Below are positions 18,038 to 27,237 of a DNA stretch of 64,000 nt, in pieces. The notes beneath the pieces are model-generated. The model saw nothing but the letters and a program-made list of their open reading frames with translations, had not been told where the DNA came from and made no database searches. This stretch comes from Azomonas macrocytogenes. Lineage in GTDB: Bacteria; Pseudomonadota; Gammaproteobacteria; Pseudomonadales; Pseudomonadaceae. The stretch lies in NCBI RefSeq assembly GCF_014191985.1, contig NZ_JACHXI010000003.1, positions 186,001 to 250,000 of the forward strand, given 5' to 3'. The position numbers and the translations under genes were made by a program. The first letter of the stretch is position 1. The number at the start of each line of letters is the position of its first letter.

Positions 18038-19465
18038 ATGACTGCCGCTATCGAAGACAGCCGCTACGCGCGCTTTGCGCTGCGTTGCTCGAACTGGGCC
18101 GAACGCTGGTTTCCCGATTCCTGGGTCTTTGCCGTACTGGCCGTGGTCATCGTCGCGCTGGCGACGCTGGCCATGGGGGCAAAACCCGCCGAGACCGCCA
18201 AGGCCTTCGGAGATGGCTTCTGGAGCCTGATTCCCTTCACCATGCAGATGGCCTTCGTGGTCATCGGCGGTTATGTCGTCGCCAGCTCACCGCCGGCAAT
18301 CCGCCTGATTGAGCTGCTTGCGGCAGTCCCGAAGAACGGTCGTTCGGCCGTCTGCTGGGTCGCCTTGATATCGATGCTGGCTTCCTTACTGAACTGGGGG
18401 TTGAGTCTGGTGTTCGGTGGGCTGCTGGTCCGGGCGCTGGCCCGCCGTGACGAGCTGCGCATGGATTACCGCGCCGCCGGTGCGGCCGCCTATCTCGGGC
18501 TGGGAGCGGTATGGGCGCTCGGGCTATCGTCTTCTGCCGCACAGTTGCAGGCGAATCCGGGTAGTCTGCCGCCGTCGATCCTGGCGATCACCGGGGTGAT
18601 TCCTTTCACCCAGACCATCTTTCTCTGGCAATCCGGCGTGCTGCTGCTGGCACTTACGCTGGTGTCGCTGATGGTCGCCTATGCCACTGCGCCGGGGGCC
18701 GCCAGTGCGCGCGATGCCAAGGCCTGCGGCATCGATCCAGGTTTCGTGCCGCCCCCCATGGCGCAACGCACCCGGCCCGGCGAGTGGCTGGAATACAGCC
18801 CGCTGCTGATCATTCTGCTGGTGCTGCTTGCCGTGGGCTGGCTGGTTCAGGAGTTCGCCAGCAAGCCGGCCATCGAGGCGATTTCCGGGCTCAATACCTA
18901 TAACCTGCTGTTTTTGACGCTCGGGGCGCTGCTGCACTGGCGCCCGCGCAGTTTCCTCGATGCTGTGTCCCGCGCGGTGCCGACCACGGCCGGGGTGCTG
19001 ATCCAGTTCCCCTTGTACGGCTCCATCGCCGCGATCATGACCAAGGTCGGCGGCGGTGACGGCCAGACTGTGGCTCATCACATTTCCACCTTTTTTGTGC
19101 AAATCGTCGCGCACGATACCTTTGCACTGCTGATCGGCGTCTATTCGGCCATTCTCGGCTTCTTCATTCCCTCCGGCGGCGGCAAGTGGATCATCGAGGC
19201 ACCCTATGTGATGCAGGTGGCCAACGAACTGAACTTCCATCTGGGCTGGGCCGTGCAGATCTACAATGCTGCCGAGGCACTGCCCAATCTGATCAACCCG
19301 TTTTACATGCTGCCGCTACTGGGCGTGCTGGGGCTCAAGGCGCGCGATTTGATCGGCTTTTCCTTCGTCCAGTTGCTGGTGCACATACCGTTGGTGCTGG
19401 TATTGCTCTGGGGGTTGGGGACGACGCTGGAGTACTTGCCGCCGGTCATGCCGGCAGGCGGATAA
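18038..19465 (+). CDS. atoE: AtoE-type short-chain fatty acid transporter
   Basis: A 475-residue integral membrane protein with about 12 hydrophobic segments and the AtoE-family features RWFPDSWVFA near the N-terminus and FIPSGGGKWIIEAPYV in the middle. AtoE proteins take up short-chain fatty acids such as acetoacetate and butyrate. It starts 26 bases after bdhA and ends the cluster; a putative small RNA and terminator lie about 150-260 bases downstream. Two unrelated permeases in one cluster suggest separate uptake of hydroxy acid and keto acid. Confidence 0.88.
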   Translation: MTAAIEDSRYARFALRCSNWAERWFPDSWVFAVLAVVIVALATLAMGAKPAETAKAFGDGFWSLIPFTMQMAFVVIGGYVVASSPPAIRLIELLAAVPKNGRSAVCWVALISMLASLLNWGLSLVFGGLLVRALARRDELRMDYRAAGAAAYLGLGAVWALGLSSSAAQLQANPGSLPPSILAITGVIPFTQTIFLWQSGVLLLALTLVSLMVAYATAPGAASARDAKACGIDPGFVPPPMAQRTRPGEWLEYSPLLIILLVLLAVGWLVQEFASKPAIEAISGLNTYNLLFLTLGALLHWRPRSFLDAVSRAVPTTAGVLIQFPLYGSIAAIMTKVGGGDGQTVAHHISTFFVQIVAHDTFALLIGVYSAILGFFIPSGGGKWIIEAPYVMQVANELNFHLGWAVQIYNAAEALPNLINPFYMLPLLGVLGLKARDLIGFSFVQLLVHIPLVLVLLWGLGTTLEYLPPVMPAGG

Positions 19466-19554
19466 AGGCAGAGAATGCCACTGTGCTCGACACGCTCGGA
19501 GCGGCTGAAATATTTGGGTACGACAGCGCAGAGAAACCGACGAATAGCAAAATG

Positions 19555-19610
19555 CTTACAAGAAGTCGCGGAGTTTTACTCTATCGTTTTGCCAACTGGA
19601 TCACTAATCT
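19555..19610 (+). promoter_or_regulatory. candidate promoter of the Rsm-like sRNA, with a GacA half-site
   Basis: CTTACA at 19555-19560 equals one half of the GacA activating sequence TGTAAG-N6-CTTACA; the left half is not conserved here (AATAGC). A -10-like TAATCT lies at 19605-19610, which would put the start near 19616-19617 and the half-site at about -60, the distance seen for known rsm genes. No good -35 is present, as expected for an activator-dependent promoter. Confidence 0.35.
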
Positions 19611-19615
19611 ACCTA

Positions 19616-19730
19616 CATGGACTGCAGCACAGGATGTGCTCAGGGATGTCAAGGACGAACAACCGGGCCAGGATGGCAGCTTGACAGGATGTCGAGTAAG
19701 GTTAGAAAAACCCGCTTAGGCGGGTTTTTC
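19616..19730 (+). ncRNA. candidate RsmA/CsrA-sequestering small RNA (RsmX/Y/Z type)
   Basis: A non-coding stretch of about 115 bases contains six GGA motifs (at 19619, 19632, 19644, 19653, 19671, 19687) and ends in an intrinsic terminator. Three GGAs lie in identical AGGAT loops on perfect or near-perfect stems: AGCAC/GTGCT at 19626-19640, GCC/GGC at 19667-19677, and TTGAC/GTCGA at 19681-19695. Repeated GGA in hairpin loops is the hallmark of RNAs that titrate RsmA/CsrA in the Gac/Rsm pathway. Length matches RsmX/RsmY (about 110-125 nt). It sits between atoE and the convergent kup gene, not at the loci I know for rsmY (near dnr) or rsmZ (near rpoS). The 5' end is inferred; expression is not shown. 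Confidence 0.65.
19706..19729 (+). terminator. intrinsic terminator ending the Rsm-like RNA
   Basis: AAAAA-CCCGC, a TTAG tetraloop and GCGGG-TTTTT form a perfect symmetric hairpin with T-tract at 19725-19729. Being symmetric, it could also act for the convergent kup transcript, which ends at 19832. Confidence 0.9.
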
Positions 19731-19831
19731 GCTTTCCAAGGCATGCACGAGAGCGTGACCCGTTCGAAAAGCGATCCAGCATGGTAGCTGAAAAATGCGC
19801 TTTGTTCGCTTTTCAGGCTGTTGTGCGGCAT

Positions 19832-21748
19832 TCAGATCTGCACCCGTGTCCCCAATTCGATCACCGCATTGTCTGGCAGCCGGAAGTACTCGACCACCCG
19901 GCCAGCATTGCGAGTCATGATGGCGAACAGCTGCTCGCGCCAGGTGACCATGCCACTGCCAGCCCTGGGCATGATGTTTTCGCGGCTGAGAAAGTAGGTG
20001 GTTTCGAATGCCGGAATGCGCAGCCCCTGGGATTCCGCCAGCATCAGGGCTTTGGGCACGTCGGGAATGTTCATATAGCCGAAGTGCAGTGTGACGCGCC
20101 AGAAGCCGCGTCCCAGCGGCTCGATTTCCACGCGCTTGTCCATGCCGAGCCAGGGCACTTCGTGGAACACCACGGTCAGAATGATGTTGTGCTTGTGCAA
20201 CACTTCGTTGTGCTTGAGGTTGTGCAGCAGCGCCTGCGGCACCGTGTCCGGGTTGGCCACGGCGTACACGGCCGTGCGCTGGCCACGATGCAGGGTAATC
20301 TGCGGGTCGAGGTTGTCGATGAAGGTCTGCAGATTCGTGCCATCCTTGCGGATGCTGTCCGCCACCAGTTGGCGACCATGCGACCAGGTGCTCATGAGCA
20401 GGAACAGCAGTGCCGCCAACGCCAGCGGAAACCAGCCGCCGGCAAAGAACTTGATGGCGCAGGAAGCGACTAGGATGACATCGATGAGCAGAAACAGTGC
20501 AGTGGCGGCGATGGCGATGGATTTTGGTACGCCCCAGCCCGCACGCACCACAAAGTAAGTGAGCAGAGTAGTGATCAGCATGGTCAGCGTCACGGCGATG
20601 CCGTAGGCGCCGGCCAGCGCGGACGAGCTCTGGAAAATCAGCACCGCAATGATCACCCCGGCCAGCAGCGCCCAGTTGACAGCTGGCATGTAGATCTGTC
20701 CAGCCTCCTTGACCGAGGTATAACGAACCTCCATGCGTGGCAGGAAGCCGAGCTGGATGGCTTGCTTGGTCATCGAATAGGCACCGGAAATCACCGCCTG
20801 GGACGCGATGATCGCCGCCAGGGTGGCCAGCACCAGAGCCGGCGGTAGCCAGCTTTCCGGGAAAAGGTGATAGAAGGGGTTTTCGATCGCGGCCGGGGTA
20901 CTCATCAGCAGTGCGCCCTGGCCCATGTAGTTGAGTGCCAGGCTGGGCAATACCAGGCCGGCCCAGGCCAGCTGGATCGGTTTGCGACCGAAGTGGCCCA
21001 TGTCTGCGTATAGCGCTTCGGCGCCGGTCAGGGCCAGTACGATGGCACCTACGGCAGCGAACAGCTGCCAGCCTTGCGTGCTTAGAAATACCCAGGCGTG
21101 CAGCGGATTGAGCGCCGCGAGAATGGCCGGCTGCCGAGCGATATGGCTGATCCCCGTGATCCCGAGGGTGACGAACCAGAGCGCGATGATCGGTCCGAAC
21201 CATTTGCCAACGAAACCGGTGCCCAGGCGCTGAATGACAAACAGTCCGATCAGGATGACCAGCGTGAAGGGGATCACGTAGGGTTCGAGCGTCGGAGCGA
21301 GCAGTTCCAGCCCTTCCGTCGCACCGAGCACTGAAATCGCTGGAGTAATGACACTGTCGCCATAGAACAGCGTAGCGCCGAATACCCCCAGCAACAGCAG
21401 GGCGTGACGCAGCGCCGGGCGTGCCTTGACGGCCTTGGCCGCCAGGGTGGTGAGTGCCAGCCCGCCGCCTTCGCCATCGTTGTCGGCACGTAGGATCAGG
21501 ATGACGTACTTGAGCGTGACGACCAGTATCAGTGCCCAGAAGATCACCGAGACAGCGCCGATCAGGTTGGCGTGATTCAGTGCCAGACCGGTGGCCGGGG
21601 AGAAGATTTCTTTTACCGTATAGAGCGGGCTGGTGCCGATGTCACCGTAGACCACGCCGATGGCGCCCAGGGTAAGTGCGGCAAGGTTGCGATTGTGCCC
21701 GGAATGAGCCGGGCGGGAGGATTCGAGATCCGTGACGGATTCGCTCAT
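19832..21748 (-). CDS. kup: Kup-type potassium uptake permease
   Basis: A 638-residue potassium/proton symporter of the KUP family. It begins with a polar N-terminal tail and then the signature [20 protein letters not shown] (about residues 31-50), has about 12 membrane segments through residue 460 and a hydrophilic C-terminal domain of about 175 residues with HEVPWLGMD and FFLSRE-like motifs ([10 protein letters not shown]). It lies 78 bases downstream of, and on the same strand as, a KdpDE-like two-component system, which may therefore control potassium uptake through Kup. Confidence 0.96.
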   Translation of the reverse strand: MSESVTDLESSRPAHSGHNRNLAALTLGAIGVVYGDIGTSPLYTVKEIFSPATGLALNHANLIGAVSVIFWALILVVTLKYVILILRADNDGEGGGLALTTLAAKAVKARPALRHALLLLGVFGATLFYGDSVITPAISVLGATEGLELLAPTLEPYVIPFTLVILIGLFVIQRLGTGFVGKWFGPIIALWFVTLGITGISHIARQPAILAALNPLHAWVFLSTQGWQLFAAVGAIVLALTGAEALYADMGHFGRKPIQLAWAGLVLPSLALNYMGQGALLMSTPAAIENPFYHLFPESWLPPALVLATLAAIIASQAVISGAYSMTKQAIQLGFLPRMEVRYTSVKEAGQIYMPAVNWALLAGVIIAVLIFQSSSALAGAYGIAVTLTMLITTLLTYFVVRAGWGVPKSIAIAATALFLLIDVILVASCAIKFFAGGWFPLALAALLFLLMSTWSHGRQLVADSIRKDGTNLQTFIDNLDPQITLHRGQRTAVYAVANPDTVPQALLHNLKHNEVLHKHNIILTVVFHEVPWLGMDKRVEIEPLGRGFWRVTLHFGYMNIPDVPKALMLAESQGLRIPAFETTYFLSRENIMPRAGSGMVTWREQLFAIMTRNAGRVVEYFRLPDNAVIELGTRVQI

Positions 21749-21826
21749 GGTCGGCCTGTCGAAAGATGGAAAACGGCCGCAGTGTGCGTCTGCCGATATC
21801 AGGAACGCATAAGGATCGCCGGATTT

Positions 21827-22531
21827 TTATCCAGCATTGCCAGGCTCCATCAAGCGGTAGCCGACCCCGGGTTCAGTCAGTAGCAGGCAGGGTTCGGCGG
21901 AATCGGCTTCCAGTTTGGCGCGCAACTGGCCCATGTAAAGGCGCAGATAATGGGTATGTTCGACGAACTCGTTGCCCCAGACATCCGTCAGTAGTTGCCG
22001 GTGCGTGACCACTTGGCCTGCGCTCCTCGCCAGGCGAGCCAGCAATTTGAATTCGGTGGGAGTGAGATGCACGGTTTCTCCATGCAGCGCTACGCGATGT
22101 GCGGCTAGGTCGATTTCCAGGCCGTTGCGCTGATAATGGGTCACCGCCGCCTGTAGCCGGGTGCCGCGATGGCGCAGCGCCACACGCATGCGTGCCAGCA
22201 GCTCACCCACGCTGAACGGTTTGACCAGGTAATCGTCCGCTCCGGCGTCCAGCAGGCGGATCTTCTGGCCATCGTCGTCACGGGCGGAAATCATGATTAC
22301 CGGCACGTTCCGCTCGCGACGCAGAAGAGCCAGCACAGCTTCGCCTTCACCGTCGGGCAGGCCGAGATCCAGCAGGACCAGATCGATGCCGGCCCCAGCA
22401 TGGGTCAGTACGGCCTGTGCGTCTGCCAGAGTGGCGGAGGTGATTACCCGGTAGCCTTCCACCTCGATGACTTCGCGTAGCGTGGCGCGCAGATCGCGGT
22501 CATCCTCTACCAGCCATACGCAGAGACTCAT
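21827..22531 (-). CDS. OmpR-family response regulator, KdpE-like
   Basis: A 234-residue DNA-binding response regulator: receiver domain with acidic pair EDD at residues 9-11, phospho-acceptor Asp near residue 51 in LVLLDLGLPDGEG and Lys in DDYLVKPF, then an OmpR-type winged helix from about residue 130 (LTPTEFKLLARLAR, HRQLLTDVWG, HTHYLRLYMGQLRAKLE). The VEHTHYLRLYMGQLR stretch is characteristic of KdpE. I start at ATG 22531, which overlaps the sensor stop by four bases. No kdpFABC genes are nearby; kup follows instead. Confidence 0.9.
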   Translation of the reverse strand: MSLCVWLVEDDRDLRATLREVIEVEGYRVITSATLADAQAVLTHAGAGIDLVLLDLGLPDGEGEAVLALLRRERNVPVIMISARDDDGQKIRLLDAGADDYLVKPFSVGELLARMRVALRHRGTRLQAAVTHYQRNGLEIDLAAHRVALHGETVHLTPTEFKLLARLARSAGQVVTHRQLLTDVWGNEFVEHTHYLRLYMGQLRAKLEADSAEPCLLLTEPGVGYRLMEPGNAG

Positions 22532-24066
22532 GAGTGGGGTGCCTCGTGTGGCCGATGGGGTGGCAGTGGCGTCAGCGGCAAGCTGCATTCGAAACAGGCG
22601 CCCCCGCCTTCACGCGGGCGATAATACAACTGTCCGCCATTGACCCGGGCGATGGCCCGGCACAACGCCAGGCCAACGCCGACGCCTCGGTGCATTGCGG
22701 TATCCGGCGCGCCGCCGCGCTCGAAGGCGGTAAATACCCGCTCGCGCCATTCAGGGGCGATGCCCGGGCCGCGATCCAATACGGCCAGGAGCAGTCGGCC
22801 GTTCTCCTGGCGTGCCTGCACCTCGACTGCTGTGCCGGCATCGCTGTATTTCAGGGCGTTGTCGAGCAGATTGTCCAATAGTTGTACCAGCAGTACGGCG
22901 TTGCAGCGCAGCAGGGGAAGGCCGGGAGCCAGCCGGGCCTGCACGCGCCGCTCGGGATCGCGGCGGCGCACGCGCTGCAACACCGAACCGACGATTTCCT
23001 CTAGCGATTCCCAGTCCATGCGCAGTTCCAGGTCAGGAGAATCCAGGCGGGCCAGTTGCAGGGTGTTGTCGGTCAGACGGGTCAGCGCCTGGGCTTCATC
23101 GACAATGGTTGCAGCCAGGCGCTGGCGCTGGTCGGACGAAAGGCGTTCATTCTGCTCCAACAGCGCAGAGGCTGCCCCGAGAATAGTGGCCAGCGGTGTC
23201 CGGTGGTCATGGGCGATAGCGGCCAGCAGTGTGTTACGCAAGCCTTGCAGCTGGGCTTCTGCATGGGCCGTTCTGGCCAGGTACAGGGTATGTGCCCGCT
23301 CCAGGGCCAAGCCCATTTGATCACAGAGTGCCTGGGCATGTTCACGCAGCGGCAGGCTCCGGGCGATTTCGTCGGTAACCGGTAGCAGGGCCGCACCGAA
23401 ACTGGCGGTGCGCCCACGCATAGGCAGGAACCAGGCGTTCTGTTCCTCATGACGCCCGGTTCCCGGCCCCATGGCCTGGGAGGTTGTCAGGATCAGGCGC
23501 AGGCCATCGTATTGGTCGATCGAGGCGCGGCCGCGCAGCAGGCGGTTTTCGCCATTGGCCGGGGTGTCCTGTCCGGGGATCAGCAGCGTTACCGGGCCGC
23601 CAGTCAGTTGTTCCAGTGTCTCGCCCAGCAGGTCCACCTGTTCCAGTGGCGCGCGAGCATCTCGCAGCGCCTCGCCCAGCATGCGCAGTTGATCGGCTTG
23701 CTGGGCATGTCTTCTGGCTTCGTGTGCCAGAGCGCGCTGGCGCCCCATCAGCAGGGCCACGATCCAGCTCACCGCGAGCATGGTTATCAACAGCAGTACC
23801 TGTTCGCGCAAGTCGACGACCAGGGTGCCGCGCGGCGAGACGAAGGCCCAGTTGAAGGCCAAAATAGCCATGGCGCTACTGCATAGCGAGGCCAGGGGGG
23901 ATAGCGATAGGGAAACCAACGCGGAAGCCAAAACCAGCAGAATCGCCAGATTGGCCAGGTCGAGATAACCATCCAGCAGCGACATGCAGAGTCCGGTGGC
24001 TAGCCAGACGGCGACCGCAGGCCACCAGTGGCGCGGTTTGGGATTCGCTTCGGTCGAACTCTCCAT
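22528..24066 (-). CDS. KdpD-like sensor kinase lacking the N-terminal KdpD/Usp domains
   Basis: A 512-residue membrane histidine kinase. It has four closely spaced membrane segments (about residues 14-110, DUF4118/KdpD type with FNWAFVSPRGTL), a GAF-like cytoplasmic region, the phospho-acceptor His in AIAHDHRTPLATILG near residue 285, and an ATPase domain with NLLDNALKYS, DRGPGIAPEW and GVGVGLALC. Full KdpD is about 890 residues; the first 380 or so (ATP-binding KdpD domain and Usp domain) are absent. I start at ATG 24066; a longer frame exists upstream but its sequence is low-complexity and not KdpD-like. With its partner regulator and kup it forms a probable potassium- or osmotic-response unit. 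Confidence 0.85.
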   Translation of the reverse strand: MESSTEANPKPRHWWPAVAVWLATGLCMSLLDGYLDLANLAILLVLASALVSLSLSPLASLCSSAMAILAFNWAFVSPRGTLVVDLREQVLLLITMLAVSWIVALLMGRQRALAHEARRHAQQADQLRMLGEALRDARAPLEQVDLLGETLEQLTGGPVTLLIPGQDTPANGENRLLRGRASIDQYDGLRLILTTSQAMGPGTGRHEEQNAWFLPMRGRTASFGAALLPVTDEIARSLPLREHAQALCDQMGLALERAHTLYLARTAHAEAQLQGLRNTLLAAIAHDHRTPLATILGAASALLEQNERLSSDQRQRLAATIVDEAQALTRLTDNTLQLARLDSPDLELRMDWESLEEIVGSVLQRVRRRDPERRVQARLAPGLPLLRCNAVLLVQLLDNLLDNALKYSDAGTAVEVQARQENGRLLLAVLDRGPGIAPEWRERVFTAFERGGAPDTAMHRGVGVGLALCRAIARVNGGQLYYRPREGGGACFECSLPLTPLPPHRPHEAPHS

Positions 24067-24148
24067 CGGTCTCTGTGCGCCAGGTGGGTCATCGGTGCAG
24101 TTGTACCATTGCGCTGAGCGAGCATTCGAGCCTGATGCAAGCGGTTTT

Positions 24149-25075
24149 CTACAGCCTTGAAAGCGCGGTGCTGTCTTCGTGCGGGTGGATCTGGAGCAGT
24201 TTGTCGATGCTTTGAGCGTACAGTTGAAAGCCCAGGCGCATGCTGTTGTTGTGGGTGCCGCCATCGATCAGCAGCAGCTGTTTGGGCTCGCGGGCAGCGG
24301 CGTAGAGCTCCCGGCTGAAGCGCGAGGGCACATACGGATCTTCGGTCCCGTGTACGATCAGCAATGGCACGCCGACATGCTCGATCTTGTCCAGTGAGTC
24401 GAATTTTTGCGATAGCACCCAGCGGACCGGCAAGGAGGTATTCGTTACTGCCGCCGCCACATCGGCCAGGTTGGTGAAGGTGGATTCGATGATCAGGCCA
24501 CGCATCTGCTGCGGCGTACCGTTCCGCTTGGCAGCGCGGCCCATTTCTGCGGCCAGATCCACGGCGATCGCGCCACCGAGCGAGTGGCCGTAGAGCAACC
24601 GCTTTTGCGGGTCGGGTTGCAGCTGTTTCAGGCGCTCCCAGGCGATTCGCGCATCTTCGTTGACGCTGCGTTCCGAGGGTAACTCGCCAAGGCTCTTGCC
24701 GAAGCCGCGGTAATCGATGGCCAGTACCGAAAACCCCATGTCATGCAATTGCTCGATACGAAACAACTGGCCGGTGAGATTCCAGCGCGAACCATGCAGG
24801 TACAGCACCGTCGCGGCGTCGGCCTGCGCCGCAGGCCACCACCAGGCATGGATATTCTGGGTTTTGCCGAAGGTGCTAGGGGTCAGGTCCAGTTCCTCGA
24901 CCGCATCCGGCAGGCCGCTGTACCAACTGGCCGTGCCGGGTTCGATCCGAAAGACCAATTCCCGCTCGGTGCGCTCGAGTGTGGTGCAGCCGATCGGTAG
25001 GCCGATAAGCGTTATCGCCAGTAGTACCAGCCTTTGCCAGCGGGCCTTGATATGTGAAAACAGCGTATGCGACAT
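24149..25075 (-). CDS. alpha/beta hydrolase, predicted lipoprotein
   Basis: A 308-residue serine hydrolase of unknown substrate. The N-terminus has a hydrophobic segment ending in LPIGC, a plausible lipobox, so it is probably a membrane-anchored lipoprotein. The fold is clear: oxyanion/HG motif LYLHGSRWN, nucleophile in YGHSLGGA (near residue 165), acid in VHGTEDPYVP and base in DGGTHNNSM. I start at ATG 25075 because the product then opens with a standard signal. It precedes the KdpD-like gene by 82 bases on the same strand; functional linkage is uncertain. Confidence 0.82.
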   Translation of the reverse strand: MSHTLFSHIKARWQRLVLLAITLIGLPIGCTTLERTERELVFRIEPGTASWYSGLPDAVEELDLTPSTFGKTQNIHAWWWPAAQADAATVLYLHGSRWNLTGQLFRIEQLHDMGFSVLAIDYRGFGKSLGELPSERSVNEDARIAWERLKQLQPDPQKRLLYGHSLGGAIAVDLAAEMGRAAKRNGTPQQMRGLIIESTFTNLADVAAAVTNTSLPVRWVLSQKFDSLDKIEHVGVPLLIVHGTEDPYVPSRFSRELYAAAREPKQLLLIDGGTHNNSMRLGFQLYAQSIDKLLQIHPHEDSTALSRL

Positions 25076-25216
25076 GGGCGTCTCTCCAACAGCAAGCGTT
25101 TTGTCATGCAAAATAAACGCCTTCTGAGGGGAGTGGCACAGGAAAAATAAGCGGGTGGCAGGAAGGCGAGAGTAGCGGGGAGCGTTGCCTGCTCCCCGTC
25201 GCGGTAGTTTCCTGCT

Positions 25217-25876
25217 TTATTGCGTCAGTTCGAGGACACGGTCGACCAGCTTGTTGATGCCGGTGGCGGCCTCGCCGATATTCTTGGCGAGCATATAGGC
25301 GGGAGTGGTGACCAGCTTGTGTGCGCTGTCCTCGACAATATCCTCGACGGCGCAGGCTTGGTGCCGGGCGCCCATGTCGCGTACGGCGGCGGCTGCGTCA
25401 CTGTCCTCCTGGCCCAGGGTGCAAATCACTCCGGCACCGTAGATCTGCGCGGCCATGGCCGGTGCGATACAGATCAGACCGATCGGTTTGCCTGCCTGGG
25501 CGAAGGATTTGGCGACACTCAGCACATCGGGCTGCACGCTGCTGGCAGCGCCTTGGATGGCGAAATCGGAAAGGTTTTTCGCCGCACCGAAACCGCCCGG
25601 CACGATCAGTGCATCGAAATCGTCCACGCGGGCTTCGCGCAAACTCTTGATCTGGCCGCGAGCCAGGCGCGCCGATTCGACCAGCACGTTGCGGCTTTCT
25701 GCTGTCTCTTCGCCAGTCAGGTGGTTGATGACGTGCAGTTGCGAGATATCGGGCGCGAAGCACTGTACCTCTGCACCGCGCTGGTCGAGACGCAACAGGG
25801 TGATCACGCTTTCATAGATTTCCGAACCGTCGTAGACGCCGCAGCCGGAAAGGATCACTGCCACTTTCTTGTTCAT
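25217..25876 (-). CDS. elbB: ElbB, DJ-1/PfpI-like glyoxalase
   Basis: A 219-residue class I glutamine amidotransferase-like protein. ElbB (isoprenoid biosynthesis glyoxalase) family features: start KKVAVILSGCGVYDGSEIYE, ALIVPGGFGAAKNLSDFA, and a nucleophile-elbow Cys in IGLICIAPAMAAQIYG. E. coli ElbB has weak glyoxalase activity; physiological role is unsettled. AGGAG lies eight bases before the ATG at 25876. It is divergent from hemB across 330 bases. Confidence 0.93.
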   Translation of the reverse strand: MNKKVAVILSGCGVYDGSEIYESVITLLRLDQRGAEVQCFAPDISQLHVINHLTGEETAESRNVLVESARLARGQIKSLREARVDDFDALIVPGGFGAAKNLSDFAIQGAASSVQPDVLSVAKSFAQAGKPIGLICIAPAMAAQIYGAGVICTLGQEDSDAAAAVRDMGARHQACAVEDIVEDSAHKLVTTPAYMLAKNIGEAATGINKLVDRVLELTQ

Positions 25877-26125
25877 TGAAAAATCTCCTGCTCGAGGTGG
25901 AAATCGATTCGATATTAGGGCCTATCATCGGTTGCTTGCGCAAAGTAACGCGGAAACGACTACTGGCAGGCCCTGTCAAGTCTATGCGCTTACGGGTTTC
26001 GAACATGGTGGGAATCAGGCGTTCGACCATTGTGGCACGCTGGTGCAATGATGTTGTGCCTATGGGGCATTGGCAGGCGCGCTCGAGGCTCGTCACAATG
26101 GCTCGAAGCGGTCTCCTGTCGATAA

Positions 26126-27220
<1,095 letters not shown>

Positions 27221-27237
27221 CCCCACGAGGCCAGCCA

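Noticed and set aside
19543-19560. Full GacA activating palindrome
   Set aside because: Only the CTTACA half is present; the left half (AATAGC) matches TGTAAG at two of six positions, so I claim only a half-site.
19186-19719. 177-codon plus-strand frame running from inside atoE into the gap
   Set aside because: It is out of frame with atoE and its downstream part coincides with the GGA-rich hairpins and terminator, which explain the sequence better as RNA.
25176-25198. Terminator after elbB (CGGGGAGC/GCTCCCCG)
   Set aside because: A perfect 8-bp hairpin is present but no T-run follows on the minus strand, so I do not call it a terminator.
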